Source: CAZJCK01 sp964544635
Lineage (GTDB): Bacteria > Zixibacteria > MSB-5A5 > GN15 > FEB-12
Length of the DNA: 64,000 nucleotides
NCBI GenBank assembly: GCA_964544635.1
Contig: CAZJCK010000007.1
Coordinates: forward strand, 1-64,000
Reading direction: 5' to 3'
Shown here one piece after another: positions 24,963 to 33,167 of this stretch (positions within the stretch are counted from its first letter, which is position 1; every line of letters starts with the position of its first letter). A model generated the notes under the pieces. It had not been told where the DNA came from. It did not search any database and saw nothing but the letters and a program-made list of their open reading frames with translations. A program made the translations under genes and the position numbers.

Positions 24963-25589
24963 TTACAATTCCTTGTCTTCGTCAGTCGACTCGGCCTCGC
25001 CTTCGGGCGCCGGCTTCTTTTCTTCTTCTTCAGGCGAGGGTGCCGTGGAACCGGGTTCCGGCGTCTCCTCGTCGACCGAGGCGGTCGCCTCTACCTCTTC
25101 GGGCTTGGTGCTCTCCGATTCAGCTTCAGCACGCGACGGTCCGGTGGTGTGCGCTTCCGGTTGCACCGACGGTTGAGCCTCCGGTCGCGGTGCCGGTTGC
25201 GGAGACGGGCGCTCACCTCGCGGTTCGCGGCGTTCCCGACGATCGGGACCATAATCGCGATCGGACTCGTCACGATCCGGACGGCGCTGCCGGTCGTCGA
25301 GGCTGCCCTCGAACTGTACCGTGAGGTCGCGCATGTACGACTCGCCAAGTTTGAAGTGCTGCTTCAGAAGCGGCAGAATTGTGATTTCGCCTTCAAAAAC
25401 GATACTCGTATAGTACCCCTGGTTCAATCCCTGGATTTCGTAAGCCAGGCGACGGGTACCCATGCGGTCTTCATGAAGGATCTTGCCCCCGTTATGAGTG
25501 ATGATGTCGGTGACGGACTTCACAGAACCGTCGATCGAACTGTCATCAGTCTGGGGATTGACAATGAAGGTAGTTTCGTAGATACGCAC
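24963..25589 (-). CDS. rpsF: Small ribosomal subunit protein bS6 with long charged tail
   Basis: 208 residues from the GTG at 25589, chosen because GGGAGGAAG lies directly upstream and the protein then begins in the normal bS6 way (VRIYETTFIVNP). Residues about 1-95 are a standard bS6 fold (YYTSIVFEGE; FKLGESYMRDLTVQ). The remaining 110 or so residues are low-complexity, first R/D-rich and then E/P/S-rich. That makes the protein roughly twice the usual bS6 length. Extended bS6 tails are known in some lineages, but this one is long. Confidence 0.93.
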   Translation of the reverse strand: MRIYETTFIVNPQTDDSSIDGSVKSVTDIITHNGGKILHEDRMGTRRLAYEIQGLNQGYYTSIVFEGEITILPLLKQHFKLGESYMRDLTVQFEGSLDDRQRRPDRDESDRDYGPDRRERREPRGERPSPQPAPRPEAQPSVQPEAHTTGPSRAEAESESTKPEEVEATASVDEETPEPGSTAPSPEEEEKKPAPEGEAESTDEDKEL

Positions 25590-25660
25590 TACACTTCCTC
25601 CCTGCGGACGTTGGTTGTTGCAACCCAAACGGCTTAGCCGGGAAATGTGCGAGTGGTCGA

Positions 25661-26239
25661 CTAAGCAGGGTCGTTCTTACTGTTATATTTCTGCATGGCA
25701 GCCTCAAACGGCTGCTGGAGGGCGAATATAACTGCCTCAGCCGCAAGAGCAAGCATTTTCTCGGCTGCCGGCATCTCCGCAGCCGTGAACGGCTCCAGCA
25801 CCCAGTCCGATATCCCGTAATCTTCCGGGGGCGGACCGATACCTAACCTGAGGCGGCGAAAATCGGTCGAGCCAAGTTCTTCAATCATCGAGGCCAGACC
25901 GTTGTGGCCGCCGTCAGAGCCGGACCGTCGAAACCGCAGGCTGCCCAGCGGCAGGTTGAAATCGTCAACAATGGCCAGCATCTCCGAAGGTGCCAGCTCG
26001 TGCTCCTGCATGATCTTCCGCGCCGCCAGGCCGGAGCGGTTCATGTAGGTGGTCGGCCAGGCAAGAATGAGCGGGCGGGCGCCGCTTTTCTCGATCGCCC
26101 AGTCGTACAGGGGATCGGGCGGTTGACGGCGGCAGTTCAACTCATCCGAGACTCTGTCCAGCACGTCAAACCCGACATTGTGACGGGTGTGGGCATACGT
26201 GCGGCCAAAATTTCCGAGACCGAGGAGCAGTGAAATCAT
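25661..26239 (-). CDS. pth: Peptidyl-tRNA hydrolase
   Basis: 192 residues from the ATG at 26239; a TTG two codons earlier is possible. It releases tRNA from peptidyl-tRNA that drops off ribosomes. Conserved features: LLLGLGNFGRTYAHTRHNVGFDVLD (Asn and catalytic His of the TRHNVG motif), PTTYMNRSG, IVDDFNLPLGSLRFRRSGSDGGHNGL and RLRLGIGPP. It lies in the string between the two-component regulator and rpsF. Secure. Confidence 0.97.
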   Translation of the reverse strand: MISLLLGLGNFGRTYAHTRHNVGFDVLDRVSDELNCRRQPPDPLYDWAIEKSGARPLILAWPTTYMNRSGLAARKIMQEHELAPSEMLAIVDDFNLPLGSLRFRRSGSDGGHNGLASMIEELGSTDFRRLRLGIGPPPEDYGISDWVLEPFTAAEMPAAEKMLALAAEAVIFALQQPFEAAMQKYNSKNDPA

Positions 26240-26257
26240 GGTCAATGCGCGGGACAG

Positions 26258-26956
26258 TTAATCTTCGTGGCGGGAGAAGCGGTAACCGACACCGCGGATG
26301 GTTTCGATAAACTGCGGTTCCTTGGGGTTCTCTTCGAAGATCTTGCGCAGCTTGAGGATGAAGTTGTCAATCGTCCGGTTGGTCGGATAGCTGTGATATC
26401 CCCACACGGCGTCGAGCAGTTGGTCACGGCTGACCACCTCGCCTTCGCGCTCGACAAGATATTTCATAACCATGCACTCTCGCCGTGTCAGTTCGAACTC
26501 GCCACCGGGACCGGAGGCGGTGTAGGTCTTGAAGTTGATCCGGCGATCGTCAAAGCGAAAGTCATCCCCTTTTTCTTCGCTCTTGGCCAACCAGGCCTGG
26601 CGACGGAAGATCCCCTGGATTCGCGCTTTCAGTTCCTGGACCTCGAACGGTTTGGTGATGTAATCGTCACCACCGGCCACCAGCCCCTCGATCTTTTCAT
26701 CCGACTGGTCTCGTGCCGAGATGAACAGAATCGGCAAAGTGAAACCGTCTTTTCGCAACTGCCGGCATATTGAAATGCCATCCAGCCCCGGCAGCATCAC
26801 ATCGAGCAGTACCAGGTCGTAGTTGCCTCTCGGCGCTTCGTCAAGGGCGGCGCGGCCCTCGCCGACTTGCACTACTTCGTAACCTTCGCTTTCCAGGGCC
26901 AGTACCAGGCCGTCGGCAAGGTTCATGTCGTCTTCGACCAGGAGAATTCGCTTCAT
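26258..26956 (-). CDS. OmpR/PhoB-family response regulator
   Basis: 232 residues. The receiver domain (about 1-120) has the acidic pocket LLVEDD, the phospho-acceptor Asp in LVLLDVMLPGLDG, the switch Thr/Ser in ILFISARD and Lys in YITKPF. The winged-helix DNA-binding domain (about 135-230) has ELTRRECMVMKYLVEREGEVVSRDQLLDAVWGYHSYPTNRTIDNFILKLRKIFEENP. It overlaps the kinase gene by 4 bases, so the pair is co-translated. Target genes are unknown; its position at the head of the translation and envelope gene string raises the possibility of autoregulation of that string. Confidence 0.93.
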   Translation of the reverse strand: MKRILLVEDDMNLADGLVLALESEGYEVVQVGEGRAALDEAPRGNYDLVLLDVMLPGLDGISICRQLRKDGFTLPILFISARDQSDEKIEGLVAGGDDYITKPFEVQELKARIQGIFRRQAWLAKSEEKGDDFRFDDRRINFKTYTASGPGGEFELTRRECMVMKYLVEREGEVVSRDQLLDAVWGYHSYPTNRTIDNFILKLRKIFEENPKEPQFIETIRGVGYRFSRHED

Positions 26957-27939
26957 TGTTTCAGTCCACCCTCCGGCAATCTGATAGTAAATGTCGTGCC
27001 TTTGCCGATGCCATCGGAGTCGGCAGTTACGCTGCCGCCGTGGGACCGAACGATTTCACGACACAAGAACAAGCCTAATCCAGAACCGGGCTGCGAGCGG
27101 GTTAGTTCCTCGCCGGCCCGGTAGAAACGGTCGAAGATGCGCTGCAGGTTCTGGTCCGAAAGGCCGATACCGTTGTCGCTGATACGAATTACGATCCGGC
27201 CGCGTGGTTCCACGCTCGCATCGACCGAAATGCGCACTGCATCCTTGTCGTTATACTTAATGCTGTTTTCGAGAATGGCGTCAACGGCTCGCTGCAAAGC
27301 GGCGCGATCACCGGTAAACATTAAACCGTCGGCAATACGGCTGTCAACCTCCACAGCCCGACTCGCCGGGTATCGCTTCACCCGTTCGATCGCTTCGTGC
27401 AGCAGGCCGTCAATCTGGAACGTTGAAAGATGCAGCTTGTAGCCGCCCCGTTCGAAGCGTCCCGCCTCCAGCACATTCTCCACCAGCTTTTCGAGTCGGT
27501 GCACGTCGGCGTCAAGGCGCGGCACGATCGATTTCTTGCGCTCCGCCGTCACTTTGTCCGACTTCAAGCTGTCGAGATAGATTTTCATCGACGCCAATGG
27601 TGTCTTCAACTCATGGGTGACCGCCATCAGGAAGTTCTGCTGGTTGAACTTGAGCCGCTCGGCATTTACCAGTGAGCGGTAGATGACCCATGCCCCCACC
27701 ACCACCAGCAAGAGAAAGAAGACCCCCTCGGTGCCGAGCATAATCTGACGGCTGATTTCCTCGTCGTGCAGGCGCGCCACAAACTCAGGATCGGCGCCGA
27801 GATCGATGGCCAGGTCGACCTTCTCGTCGGTCAGGCGGGCCATAAAGGTAATCCACCAGGCCGCCTGGGCGATCAGCGTAGTCGTAATGAGTATGAACAG
27901 CCAGAGAGCTGCGCGGGGTGAAAGCTGTAGTCGTGCCAT
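26953..27939 (-). CDS. Membrane sensor histidine kinase
   Basis: 328 residues from the ATG at 27939. Two transmembrane segments (about 10-32 and 68-86) flank a periplasmic loop of only about 35 residues, too short for a large sensor domain, so it may sense a membrane signal or need a partner. The H-box reads FLMAVTHELKTPLASMKIYLDSL. It is followed by N (AVDAILENSIKYND), G1 (RISDNGIGL), F and G2 (GSGLGLFLCREIVRSHGG) boxes. No HAMP domain is obvious. It is the partner of the regulator at 26258. Confidence 0.92.
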   Translation of the reverse strand: MARLQLSPRAALWLFILITTTLIAQAAWWITFMARLTDEKVDLAIDLGADPEFVARLHDEEISRQIMLGTEGVFFLLLVVVGAWVIYRSLVNAERLKFNQQNFLMAVTHELKTPLASMKIYLDSLKSDKVTAERKKSIVPRLDADVHRLEKLVENVLEAGRFERGGYKLHLSTFQIDGLLHEAIERVKRYPASRAVEVDSRIADGLMFTGDRAALQRAVDAILENSIKYNDKDAVRISVDASVEPRGRIVIRISDNGIGLSDQNLQRIFDRFYRAGEELTRSQPGSGLGLFLCREIVRSHGGSVTADSDGIGKGTTFTIRLPEGGLKQ

Positions 27940-28010
27940 ATGCTCTTTCGTCCGGTTTGGCACAAGGTAACACAATCACCGCCGCCGGGCAAACGGATCA
28001 GTCCGGACAA

Positions 28011-28037
28011 GAAAGCCCCGCTGTAAGCGGGGCTTTC
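28011..28037. terminator. Hairpin terminator after the 28047 lipoprotein gene
   Basis: GAAAGCCCCGC-TGTAA-GCGGGGCTTTC, a perfect 11-bp stem, 10 bases after the minus-strand stop codon. Confidence 0.75.
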
Positions 28038-28046
28038 GCACAACTA

Positions 28047-28892
28047 TTAGTTACCACAACTACCGGTCCTGGGCCAGGAAGCACCCCCGAACTCATACAG
28101 GTAGTTCATTTGAGTAGGCAGGAACTGAAGCGTGACCGTCCACACCCCGTTCGTCGACCCATTCATCGCACCGCTGCAGCCAATATCGACACTCACCGTG
28201 TAGACGACCTCACCATCGAACGGGCATGGCGGACCACCGATTTCTTGCGACGCGTCAATCGTGATATCGGTAAGGGTCCAGCTACCGTCAATGTACACAT
28301 CACACACCGTCGAATCCGGACCTTCGTGGATCGAGTCCACCAGATCACCAACGCCGGTGCCGGTGCCGTTGACGAATACGGTATCCGATTGTGTGGCAGT
28401 GCCGGTAAGCACGACGTTTTGCGTCAATTCGCCGGTCGTAATATTGTCGCTGAGAAACTCGATCTTCATGAAACTTCGGATTTCCGTCAGCAGCGAATCT
28501 ACCGGCCACTGCACCGTATCGGTATCTTCGATGAATTGTATCGAGTCCATCACCGCGATAGTGTCCTCGTCCAGAAGCGTGTCGGTAATTACCCAGAACT
28601 TGGAGTCGCTGTGGTAGTCAATCGAGAACGCAGACAGTTGCTGCCGGTGCTGCTTCGGTCTTCCAACTGGAGTGAGGATCTCGTCAATATGCAAGAACAG
28701 CATACCCAGCATCTCGCCGGTCCCTTCTTCAACACCCCCAAACTGCGATCCGAATATGGTGAATTGCGTGTCCAGGTCAGTGGTGGTGCTGCCGGTTGGC
28801 GACGTATCATCATCGTCGTCGCTGCATCCGAAAGCGATGAGCAAAAGCCCCACGCAGCAAAAAAGCACTGCCAGGCGATACCATAACTGCAT
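28047..28892 (-). CDS. Lipoprotein of unknown function
   Basis: 281 residues from the ATG at 28892, which has a strong AAAGGAGGAATAGGG site; an in-frame ATG 10 codons earlier lies before that site and is unlikely. The lipoprotein signal has LLIAFGC at about residue 23, followed by a poly-aspartate linker (SDDDDDTSP). The mature protein is beta-rich with repeated V-x-D and TxxT patterns and late cysteines. It lies in a simple unit with its own promoter and terminator. No family recognised; probably anchored in the outer membrane or periplasm. Confidence 0.7.
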   Translation of the reverse strand: MQLWYRLAVLFCCVGLLLIAFGCSDDDDDTSPTGSTTTDLDTQFTIFGSQFGGVEEGTGEMLGMLFLHIDEILTPVGRPKQHRQQLSAFSIDYHSDSKFWVITDTLLDEDTIAVMDSIQFIEDTDTVQWPVDSLLTEIRSFMKIEFLSDNITTGELTQNVVLTGTATQSDTVFVNGTGTGVGDLVDSIHEGPDSTVCDVYIDGSWTLTDITIDASQEIGGPPCPFDGEVVYTVSVDIGCSGAMNGSTNGVWTVTLQFLPTQMNYLYEFGGASWPRTGSCGN

Positions 28893-28956
28893 CCCTATTC
28901 CTCCTTTGTTTTTGCCGGCCATGCGGCATCATGAAATACAAGCTGGTACGAGTGAG

Positions 28957-28984
28957 ATAATAGGGAGAGCAGTCCACAATACAA
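28957..28984 (-). promoter_or_regulatory. Candidate promoter for the 28047 lipoprotein gene
   Basis: Minus strand: TTGTAT (28984-28979), a 16-base spacer and TATTAT (28962-28957), about 60 bases before the start codon. Confidence 0.4.
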
Positions 28985-29015
28985 GAATAAAAACAGCCTT
29001 CAGCAGGTAAAAAAA

Positions 29016-29038
29016 ACACCCCGCCGTTGACGGGGTGT
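29016..29038 (-). terminator. Intrinsic terminator after the CheV-like gene
   Basis: ACACCCCG / CGGGGTGT with a 7-base loop, followed on the minus strand by six T. It closes the kinase-CheV-like pair. Confidence 0.85.
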
Positions 29039-29064
29039 CGGATAGCCTCAGACTCATTTCATGT

Positions 29065-30039
29065 TCAGTCCAGTGGCACGGTGGTGGCGACTTCGAGCGC
29101 TGCCTTCTCGACATCAACCCCTTCGTCGAACGCCACTTTTTCACCGCGGATCAGCGCCGAGGCGGTATTCAGCAGCTTGTCGAGGTTCAGCTTGGTGATA
29201 TGGGCATCGGCCTTCAGGAATTCAGCGCGCGCCTTCATGCCGACATCGCCAATCGAGGAGTAGACGATTACCGGGGTGTCGGGTCGCTGTGACTGGCGGA
29301 TCCGCAGTGTCATCGCCAGGCCGTCCATGCGCGGCATTTCAACGTCACAGATAACCAGGTCGTACGGTTTCTTCTGGAACTGCTCCCAACCCAGCAGGCC
29401 GTCCGAGGCCTCGTCAACTTCACAGCCGGCATCGGCCAGTTCGGTGGTCAGCATGGCGCGTACAGCCGGCGAGTCTTCAACCACCAGGACCTTCTTTTCG
29501 CTCAACTGTCCCTCGATCGATGTCGTCCGGGCGACCCCGGTTTCGGCCAGGTGCGGACAGAGATCGATCAGGATTGTTTCATAGTCAAGCAGCTGGACCA
29601 TGCGTTCCTCAGTCGGTTTGACGATACCGAGCACATACTTCTGATCGATATTGGTAAACACCTGCTGGGCATCGACGACATCTTCCCACTTGAAATGATG
29701 GATCCAGTCGATACGATCGACAAAGAAGCCGGTCAGCATACCGAAGAATTCGGTAATGATAACTTTCTGGCGACTGGTTTCATCGTTGGTCAGACCGAGG
29801 AACCGGGCCAGGTCAACCACCGGTACCAGCCGGCCCATGTCCTTGAACATGCCGCTGATAGCCGAGTGCGATTCCGGGACCTTCGTGAAGTTGAGCAGGT
29901 CGTTGACGATTTTATTGACCTTCAGAATGTTGATGCCGAACGACAGGCCGTTGACACGATATTCCAGTACGCGCAATTCGTTGGAACCGGACCGTAGATA
30001 CGACTCGGCATCAAGCTTCGCTTTTGTTGACATCGACAT
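29065..30039 (-). CDS. CheV-like chemotaxis coupling protein (CheW domain plus receiver)
   Basis: 324 residues. The N-terminal CheW-like domain spans about 20-165 (LRVLEYRVNGLSFGINILKVNKIV; VPVVDLARFLGL). It is followed by a receiver domain (about 180-300) with VLVVEDSPAVRAML, phospho-acceptor Asp in LVICDVEMPRMDG and Lys in HITKLNLD. This order is that of CheV, which links chemoreceptors to the CheA kinase and is tuned by phosphorylation. The histidine kinase gene ends 6 bases before its start, so the two form an operon. No cheA or cheY is in view; the nearest other chemotaxis gene is the chemoreceptor at 36782. The family call is firm; the phosphodonor is unknown. Confidence 0.88.
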   Translation of the reverse strand: MSMSTKAKLDAESYLRSGSNELRVLEYRVNGLSFGINILKVNKIVNDLLNFTKVPESHSAISGMFKDMGRLVPVVDLARFLGLTNDETSRQKVIITEFFGMLTGFFVDRIDWIHHFKWEDVVDAQQVFTNIDQKYVLGIVKPTEERMVQLLDYETILIDLCPHLAETGVARTTSIEGQLSEKKVLVVEDSPAVRAMLTTELADAGCEVDEASDGLLGWEQFQKKPYDLVICDVEMPRMDGLAMTLRIRQSQRPDTPVIVYSSIGDVGMKARAEFLKADAHITKLNLDKLLNTASALIRGEKVAFDEGVDVEKAALEVATTVPLD

Positions 30040-30045
30040 GGCCCT

Positions 30046-30801
30046 TTACTCCTCTGTCTTTTTAAGCAAGATCGAGAAAACAGCCCCACCGTCGGGATGA
30101 TCGTCGGCGAAGACCGTTCCCCCCATGCCTGTGGCGGCCAGTTTACAAAAGTACAATCCCAGCCCGACACCACGGTGCTTGCCTTCGGCACGCAGGCGTG
30201 CCTGGCCAAACTTTTCAAACAGCTCGTGCGGTTCAATCCCACCCAGACCGTCACCGGAGTCCTTGATATGAATAACCAGCGAGGTCTCACCAGTCTCCGT
30301 GTAAACGTCGACCTGGGAACCGGCAGGGGTATGTCGGATGGCGTTGAACAGCAGGTTGTCGAGCATCCGTTTCAGCAACTCGGGATCGGCCTGCACCGAG
30401 ACATTTCCGTCCACCTTCGAGCAGCCAACCGAAACATTGTTCTGTTCCGCCGAGGCACCGGCCAGCAGGACCGCCTCGGCCAGCGACGGGCCTACCTGCA
30501 CCGACGACATCCGGACCGGCAGGCCCTGGCTGCCGGAGCGAACCACCGACAGGATATCATACAGGATGGTCTCGGCGCGATCGAGCGCGATACGGGAGGC
30601 ATGGACCAGATTGCGATGTTTTTCGGAGTCCGGCTCGAGGCGCCGTTCATCCAGCAGCTTCAATACATACTTGACCGACGCCAGCGGCGATTCCAGGTCG
30701 TGAATAAACAACGAGAATATCTCCAGCCAGCGATCGGCTTGCTGGTCCGATGTAGAATCCGGTCGATTCAAAACAGCCCCCGTACTCTCATGTGTAGCCA
30801 T
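30046..30801 (-). CDS. Soluble histidine kinase paired with a CheV-like protein
   Basis: 251 residues from the ATG at 30801, with AAAAGGGTGCC upstream; earlier in-frame ATGs lie before this site. No membrane segment or recognisable sensor domain: the phospho-acceptor region begins at about residue 28 (FIHDLESPLASVKYVLKLLDE). The Asp directly after the His and the Pro-Leu four residues on fit the HisKA pattern. The ATPase domain has the N box (MLDNLLFNAIRHTPAG), G1 (HIKDSGDGLGG) and G2 (GVGLGLYFCKLAATGMGG). With no sensor of its own it may take its signal from a receptor complex through the adjacent CheV-like partner; this is inference. Confidence 0.85.
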   Translation of the reverse strand: MATHESTGAVLNRPDSTSDQQADRWLEIFSLFIHDLESPLASVKYVLKLLDERRLEPDSEKHRNLVHASRIALDRAETILYDILSVVRSGSQGLPVRMSSVQVGPSLAEAVLLAGASAEQNNVSVGCSKVDGNVSVQADPELLKRMLDNLLFNAIRHTPAGSQVDVYTETGETSLVIHIKDSGDGLGGIEPHELFEKFGQARLRAEGKHRGVGLGLYFCKLAATGMGGTVFADDHPDGGAVFSILLKKTEE

Positions 30802-30904
30802 GGCACCCTTTTGTGTTTCAGGCTTCATATACACTTATGATATCGGCTGGTCGGGTGGATTGGTCCACCCCGAGGCGGGCTGTTTTTGGATCAGGACAAC
30901 CGTT

Positions 30905-33109
30905 TTACTGCAGGTCGAGGCGGCTCAGACGGAGAGAATTGCTGACCACGAAGACCGAAGAGAAGGCCATGGCAGCTGCCGCCACGGTGGGCGAGAGGGA
31001 CAGGCCCAGCGGCGCATAGAGGGCGCCGGCGGCGATTGGAATGGCCAAGACATTGTAGAAAAACGCCCAAAACAGGTTTTGTTTTATCAGGCGCACGCCC
31101 GCATGGGCTACCTTAAACATCGGCTTCAGACGGGTCAGATCCGACCGCACCAGGACTACATCAGCAGCCTCCATGGCGACATCGGTGCCGCTGCTGACGG
31201 CTATGCCAACGTCGGCGGCCGCCAGGGCCGGGGCGTCGTTGATGCCGTCACCGACCATCGCCACCTTCAGTCCCACCTTGCCGTACGATTCGACAATCGT
31301 CTTTTTCTGCTCCGGTTTGATCTCCGCCTCGAACTGTTCGATTCCGAGCGAGCGCGCCACTCCCGACGCCGTGCGGTAGCCGTCACCGGAAAGCATGGCG
31401 ATCCGTTTCATCAGCGGGCGGAGTTCTTTGATGGCGTCGCGCGATTCATTGCGGACCCGATCGGCCAGCGCAATCAAGCCGACCACCTCGGCGTCGAGGG
31501 CCACGAACACCACTGTCCGTCCTTTGTCCATCTGGGCTTCGGACTGATCTATACAGGTCTCGATGTTCACGTTTTCCTGCTTCATGAGCGAACGGTTGCC
31601 GATAAGCAATTTCTTGCCGTCGTAGTCACCGGTAACGCCGAAGCCGGGCACGGCGGTGACCCGTTGTACTTTGAGCGGCTTGACCGCCTGCGCTTCCATC
31701 CGCTTTACGATCGCCCGGGCCAGCGGATGCTCCGACTGCGCCTCCAGGGAACCGGCCAGCCTGAGGACCGACAGTTCATCGGCGCTCCCCTGCGGGACAA
31801 TCGCCACCACCTCGAGCTTGCCATAGGTGAGGGTGCCGGTCTTATCAAACACAATGGTATCGACTTCGGTCAGTCGCTGCAGGACATCGCCGCCGCGAAT
31901 AATGATGCCTTCCCGGGCGGCACGGCCGGTAGCGGCCATAATGGCGGTCGGCGTCGCCAGCCCGAGGGCGCACGGGCAGGCGATGATCAACACCGCCACA
32001 CCATGCTTCATGGTCAGCAGGGCGTCACCGGATATCAGCGTCCACGCCACGATGGTGATCAGTGCCACGCTCATGACGATCGGTACAAAAATACCGGCAA
32101 TGCGGTCGGCCAGGTTCTGGATCGGCGCTTTGCGGCTCTGCGCCTCGGTAACCAGCCGAATCATCTGCGACAGAAAACTCTTCTCGCCAGTGGCCGTCAC
32201 CTTCATCTTTATTGAAGAGTTTCCGTTAACGGACCCCCCAAGCACCAGCGCCCCTTCCGACTTTTCAACCGGCAGCGACTCACCGGTCAACATCGACTCA
32301 TCGACCGCCGTCTGCCCCTCGACAATCTCGCCGTCCGCCGGTATCCGTTCACCCGGCTTGACCAGCAGCAGCATGTCCGGCTGCACCGCGGCAGCGTCAA
32401 CTTCCACCGTCACGTCATTGATAAGGGCGGTCGTTTTGGCGGGGCGCAGTTTCATCAGGGCACGGATGGCCGCTCCGGCCCGACCCTTTTGTCGAGCCTC
32501 GAGAAACCGTCCCAACAGGATGAGGCTGATGATCATGCCGACCGAGTCGAAAAAGAGTGCTTCCGGCGCCGGGCTGGCCACCGAGGTCAATGATGCCGTC
32601 GACCAGAGAAACGCGGCCAGCGTGCCCAGCGCGATCAGCGAGTTCATATTGGCCCGAAGGTGTCTTGTCTGAATCCAGGCATCGGTGATAATACCACCCC
32701 CCGGCCAGGCCAGGACAGCCGCTGCCAGCAGGAACTGAATCCAGCCGTCAATAACCGGCGACACCATCTGGTCGCCGAACAGCATCGGCGCCATCGCTAC
32801 TGCCATGAGCGGCACCGACAGGACGACGGCGTTGCGCAGCTTGATCAGCGCCCGGTGCTGCTCCAGGTCGGCCTGTTCAGCCGGGTCGGCCTCACCCGAC
32901 TCGGCGCTGAAGCCGAGCTGCTTTATCTTGTCGATGATGGCGTCATCAGTGGCCCGTTCATACACCGATATCCGTGCCGAGTTGGTCGCCAGATTGACCG
33001 ACGCCTGCTCGACATCCGGCAGCGAGCGCAGTCCCTGCTCGATGTTGCTAACGCAGGAGGCGCAGTGCATACCGCCGATCTTGAGATGAATGTCACGGGT
33101 TGTAGCCAT
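30905..33109 (-). CDS. copA: Copper-translocating P1B-type ATPase
   Basis: 734 residues. One N-terminal heavy-metal-associated domain (about 5-70, GGMHCASC) is followed by eight predicted membrane segments. The metal-translocating CPC motif sits in ACPCALGLATPTA. Further motifs are phosphorylation DKTGTLT, the HP motif SEHPLA, TGES and the hinge MVGDGINDAPALAAADVGIA. Together these define a copper(I)-exporting ATPase of the inner membrane. The ATG at 33109 has no ribosome site, and the predicted promoter places the transcript start within a base or two of it. No copper chaperone or regulator gene is adjacent. The family call is secure; copper rather than silver is inferred from the CPC motif and the HMA domain. 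Confidence 0.95.
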   Translation of the reverse strand: MATTRDIHLKIGGMHCASCVSNIEQGLRSLPDVEQASVNLATNSARISVYERATDDAIIDKIKQLGFSAESGEADPAEQADLEQHRALIKLRNAVVLSVPLMAVAMAPMLFGDQMVSPVIDGWIQFLLAAAVLAWPGGGIITDAWIQTRHLRANMNSLIALGTLAAFLWSTASLTSVASPAPEALFFDSVGMIISLILLGRFLEARQKGRAGAAIRALMKLRPAKTTALINDVTVEVDAAAVQPDMLLLVKPGERIPADGEIVEGQTAVDESMLTGESLPVEKSEGALVLGGSVNGNSSIKMKVTATGEKSFLSQMIRLVTEAQSRKAPIQNLADRIAGIFVPIVMSVALITIVAWTLISGDALLTMKHGVAVLIIACPCALGLATPTAIMAATGRAAREGIIIRGGDVLQRLTEVDTIVFDKTGTLTYGKLEVVAIVPQGSADELSVLRLAGSLEAQSEHPLARAIVKRMEAQAVKPLKVQRVTAVPGFGVTGDYDGKKLLIGNRSLMKQENVNIETCIDQSEAQMDKGRTVVFVALDAEVVGLIALADRVRNESRDAIKELRPLMKRIAMLSGDGYRTASGVARSLGIEQFEAEIKPEQKKTIVESYGKVGLKVAMVGDGINDAPALAAADVGIAVSSGTDVAMEAADVVLVRSDLTRLKPMFKVAHAGVRLIKQNLFWAFFYNVLAIPIAAGALYAPLGLSLSPTVAAAAMAFSSVFVVSNSLRLSRLDLQ

Positions 33110-33117
33110 GGGAGACA

Positions 33118-33148
33118 GTTATACGTGCCACCACCGGGGGCAACACAA
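33118..33148 (-). promoter_or_regulatory. MerR-type (19-base spacer) promoter of copA
   Basis: Minus strand: TTGTGT (33148-33143), a 19-base spacer and TATAAC (33123-33118). The spacer holds an imperfect palindrome TGCCcCC-ggt-GGtGGCA. An over-long spacer with a palindrome inside is the layout of promoters controlled by CueR/MerR-family metal sensors. The predicted start near 33111 would leave almost no leader. Confidence 0.5.
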
Positions 33149-33167
33149 ACATTTTTTTGACATGAGG

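Noticed and set aside
30853..30870. GGGTGGA / TCCACCC hairpin between copA and the kinase gene
   Set aside because: No T run follows on the minus strand, so it was not called a terminator.
30801..30904. Sigma-28 promoter for the kinase-CheV-like pair
   Set aside because: GCCGATAT resembles the -10 box, but no TAAA element lies at the right distance.
30800..32215. 471-residue plus-strand frame over copA
   Set aside because: It is the antisense shadow of copA, with low-complexity composition and no family features.
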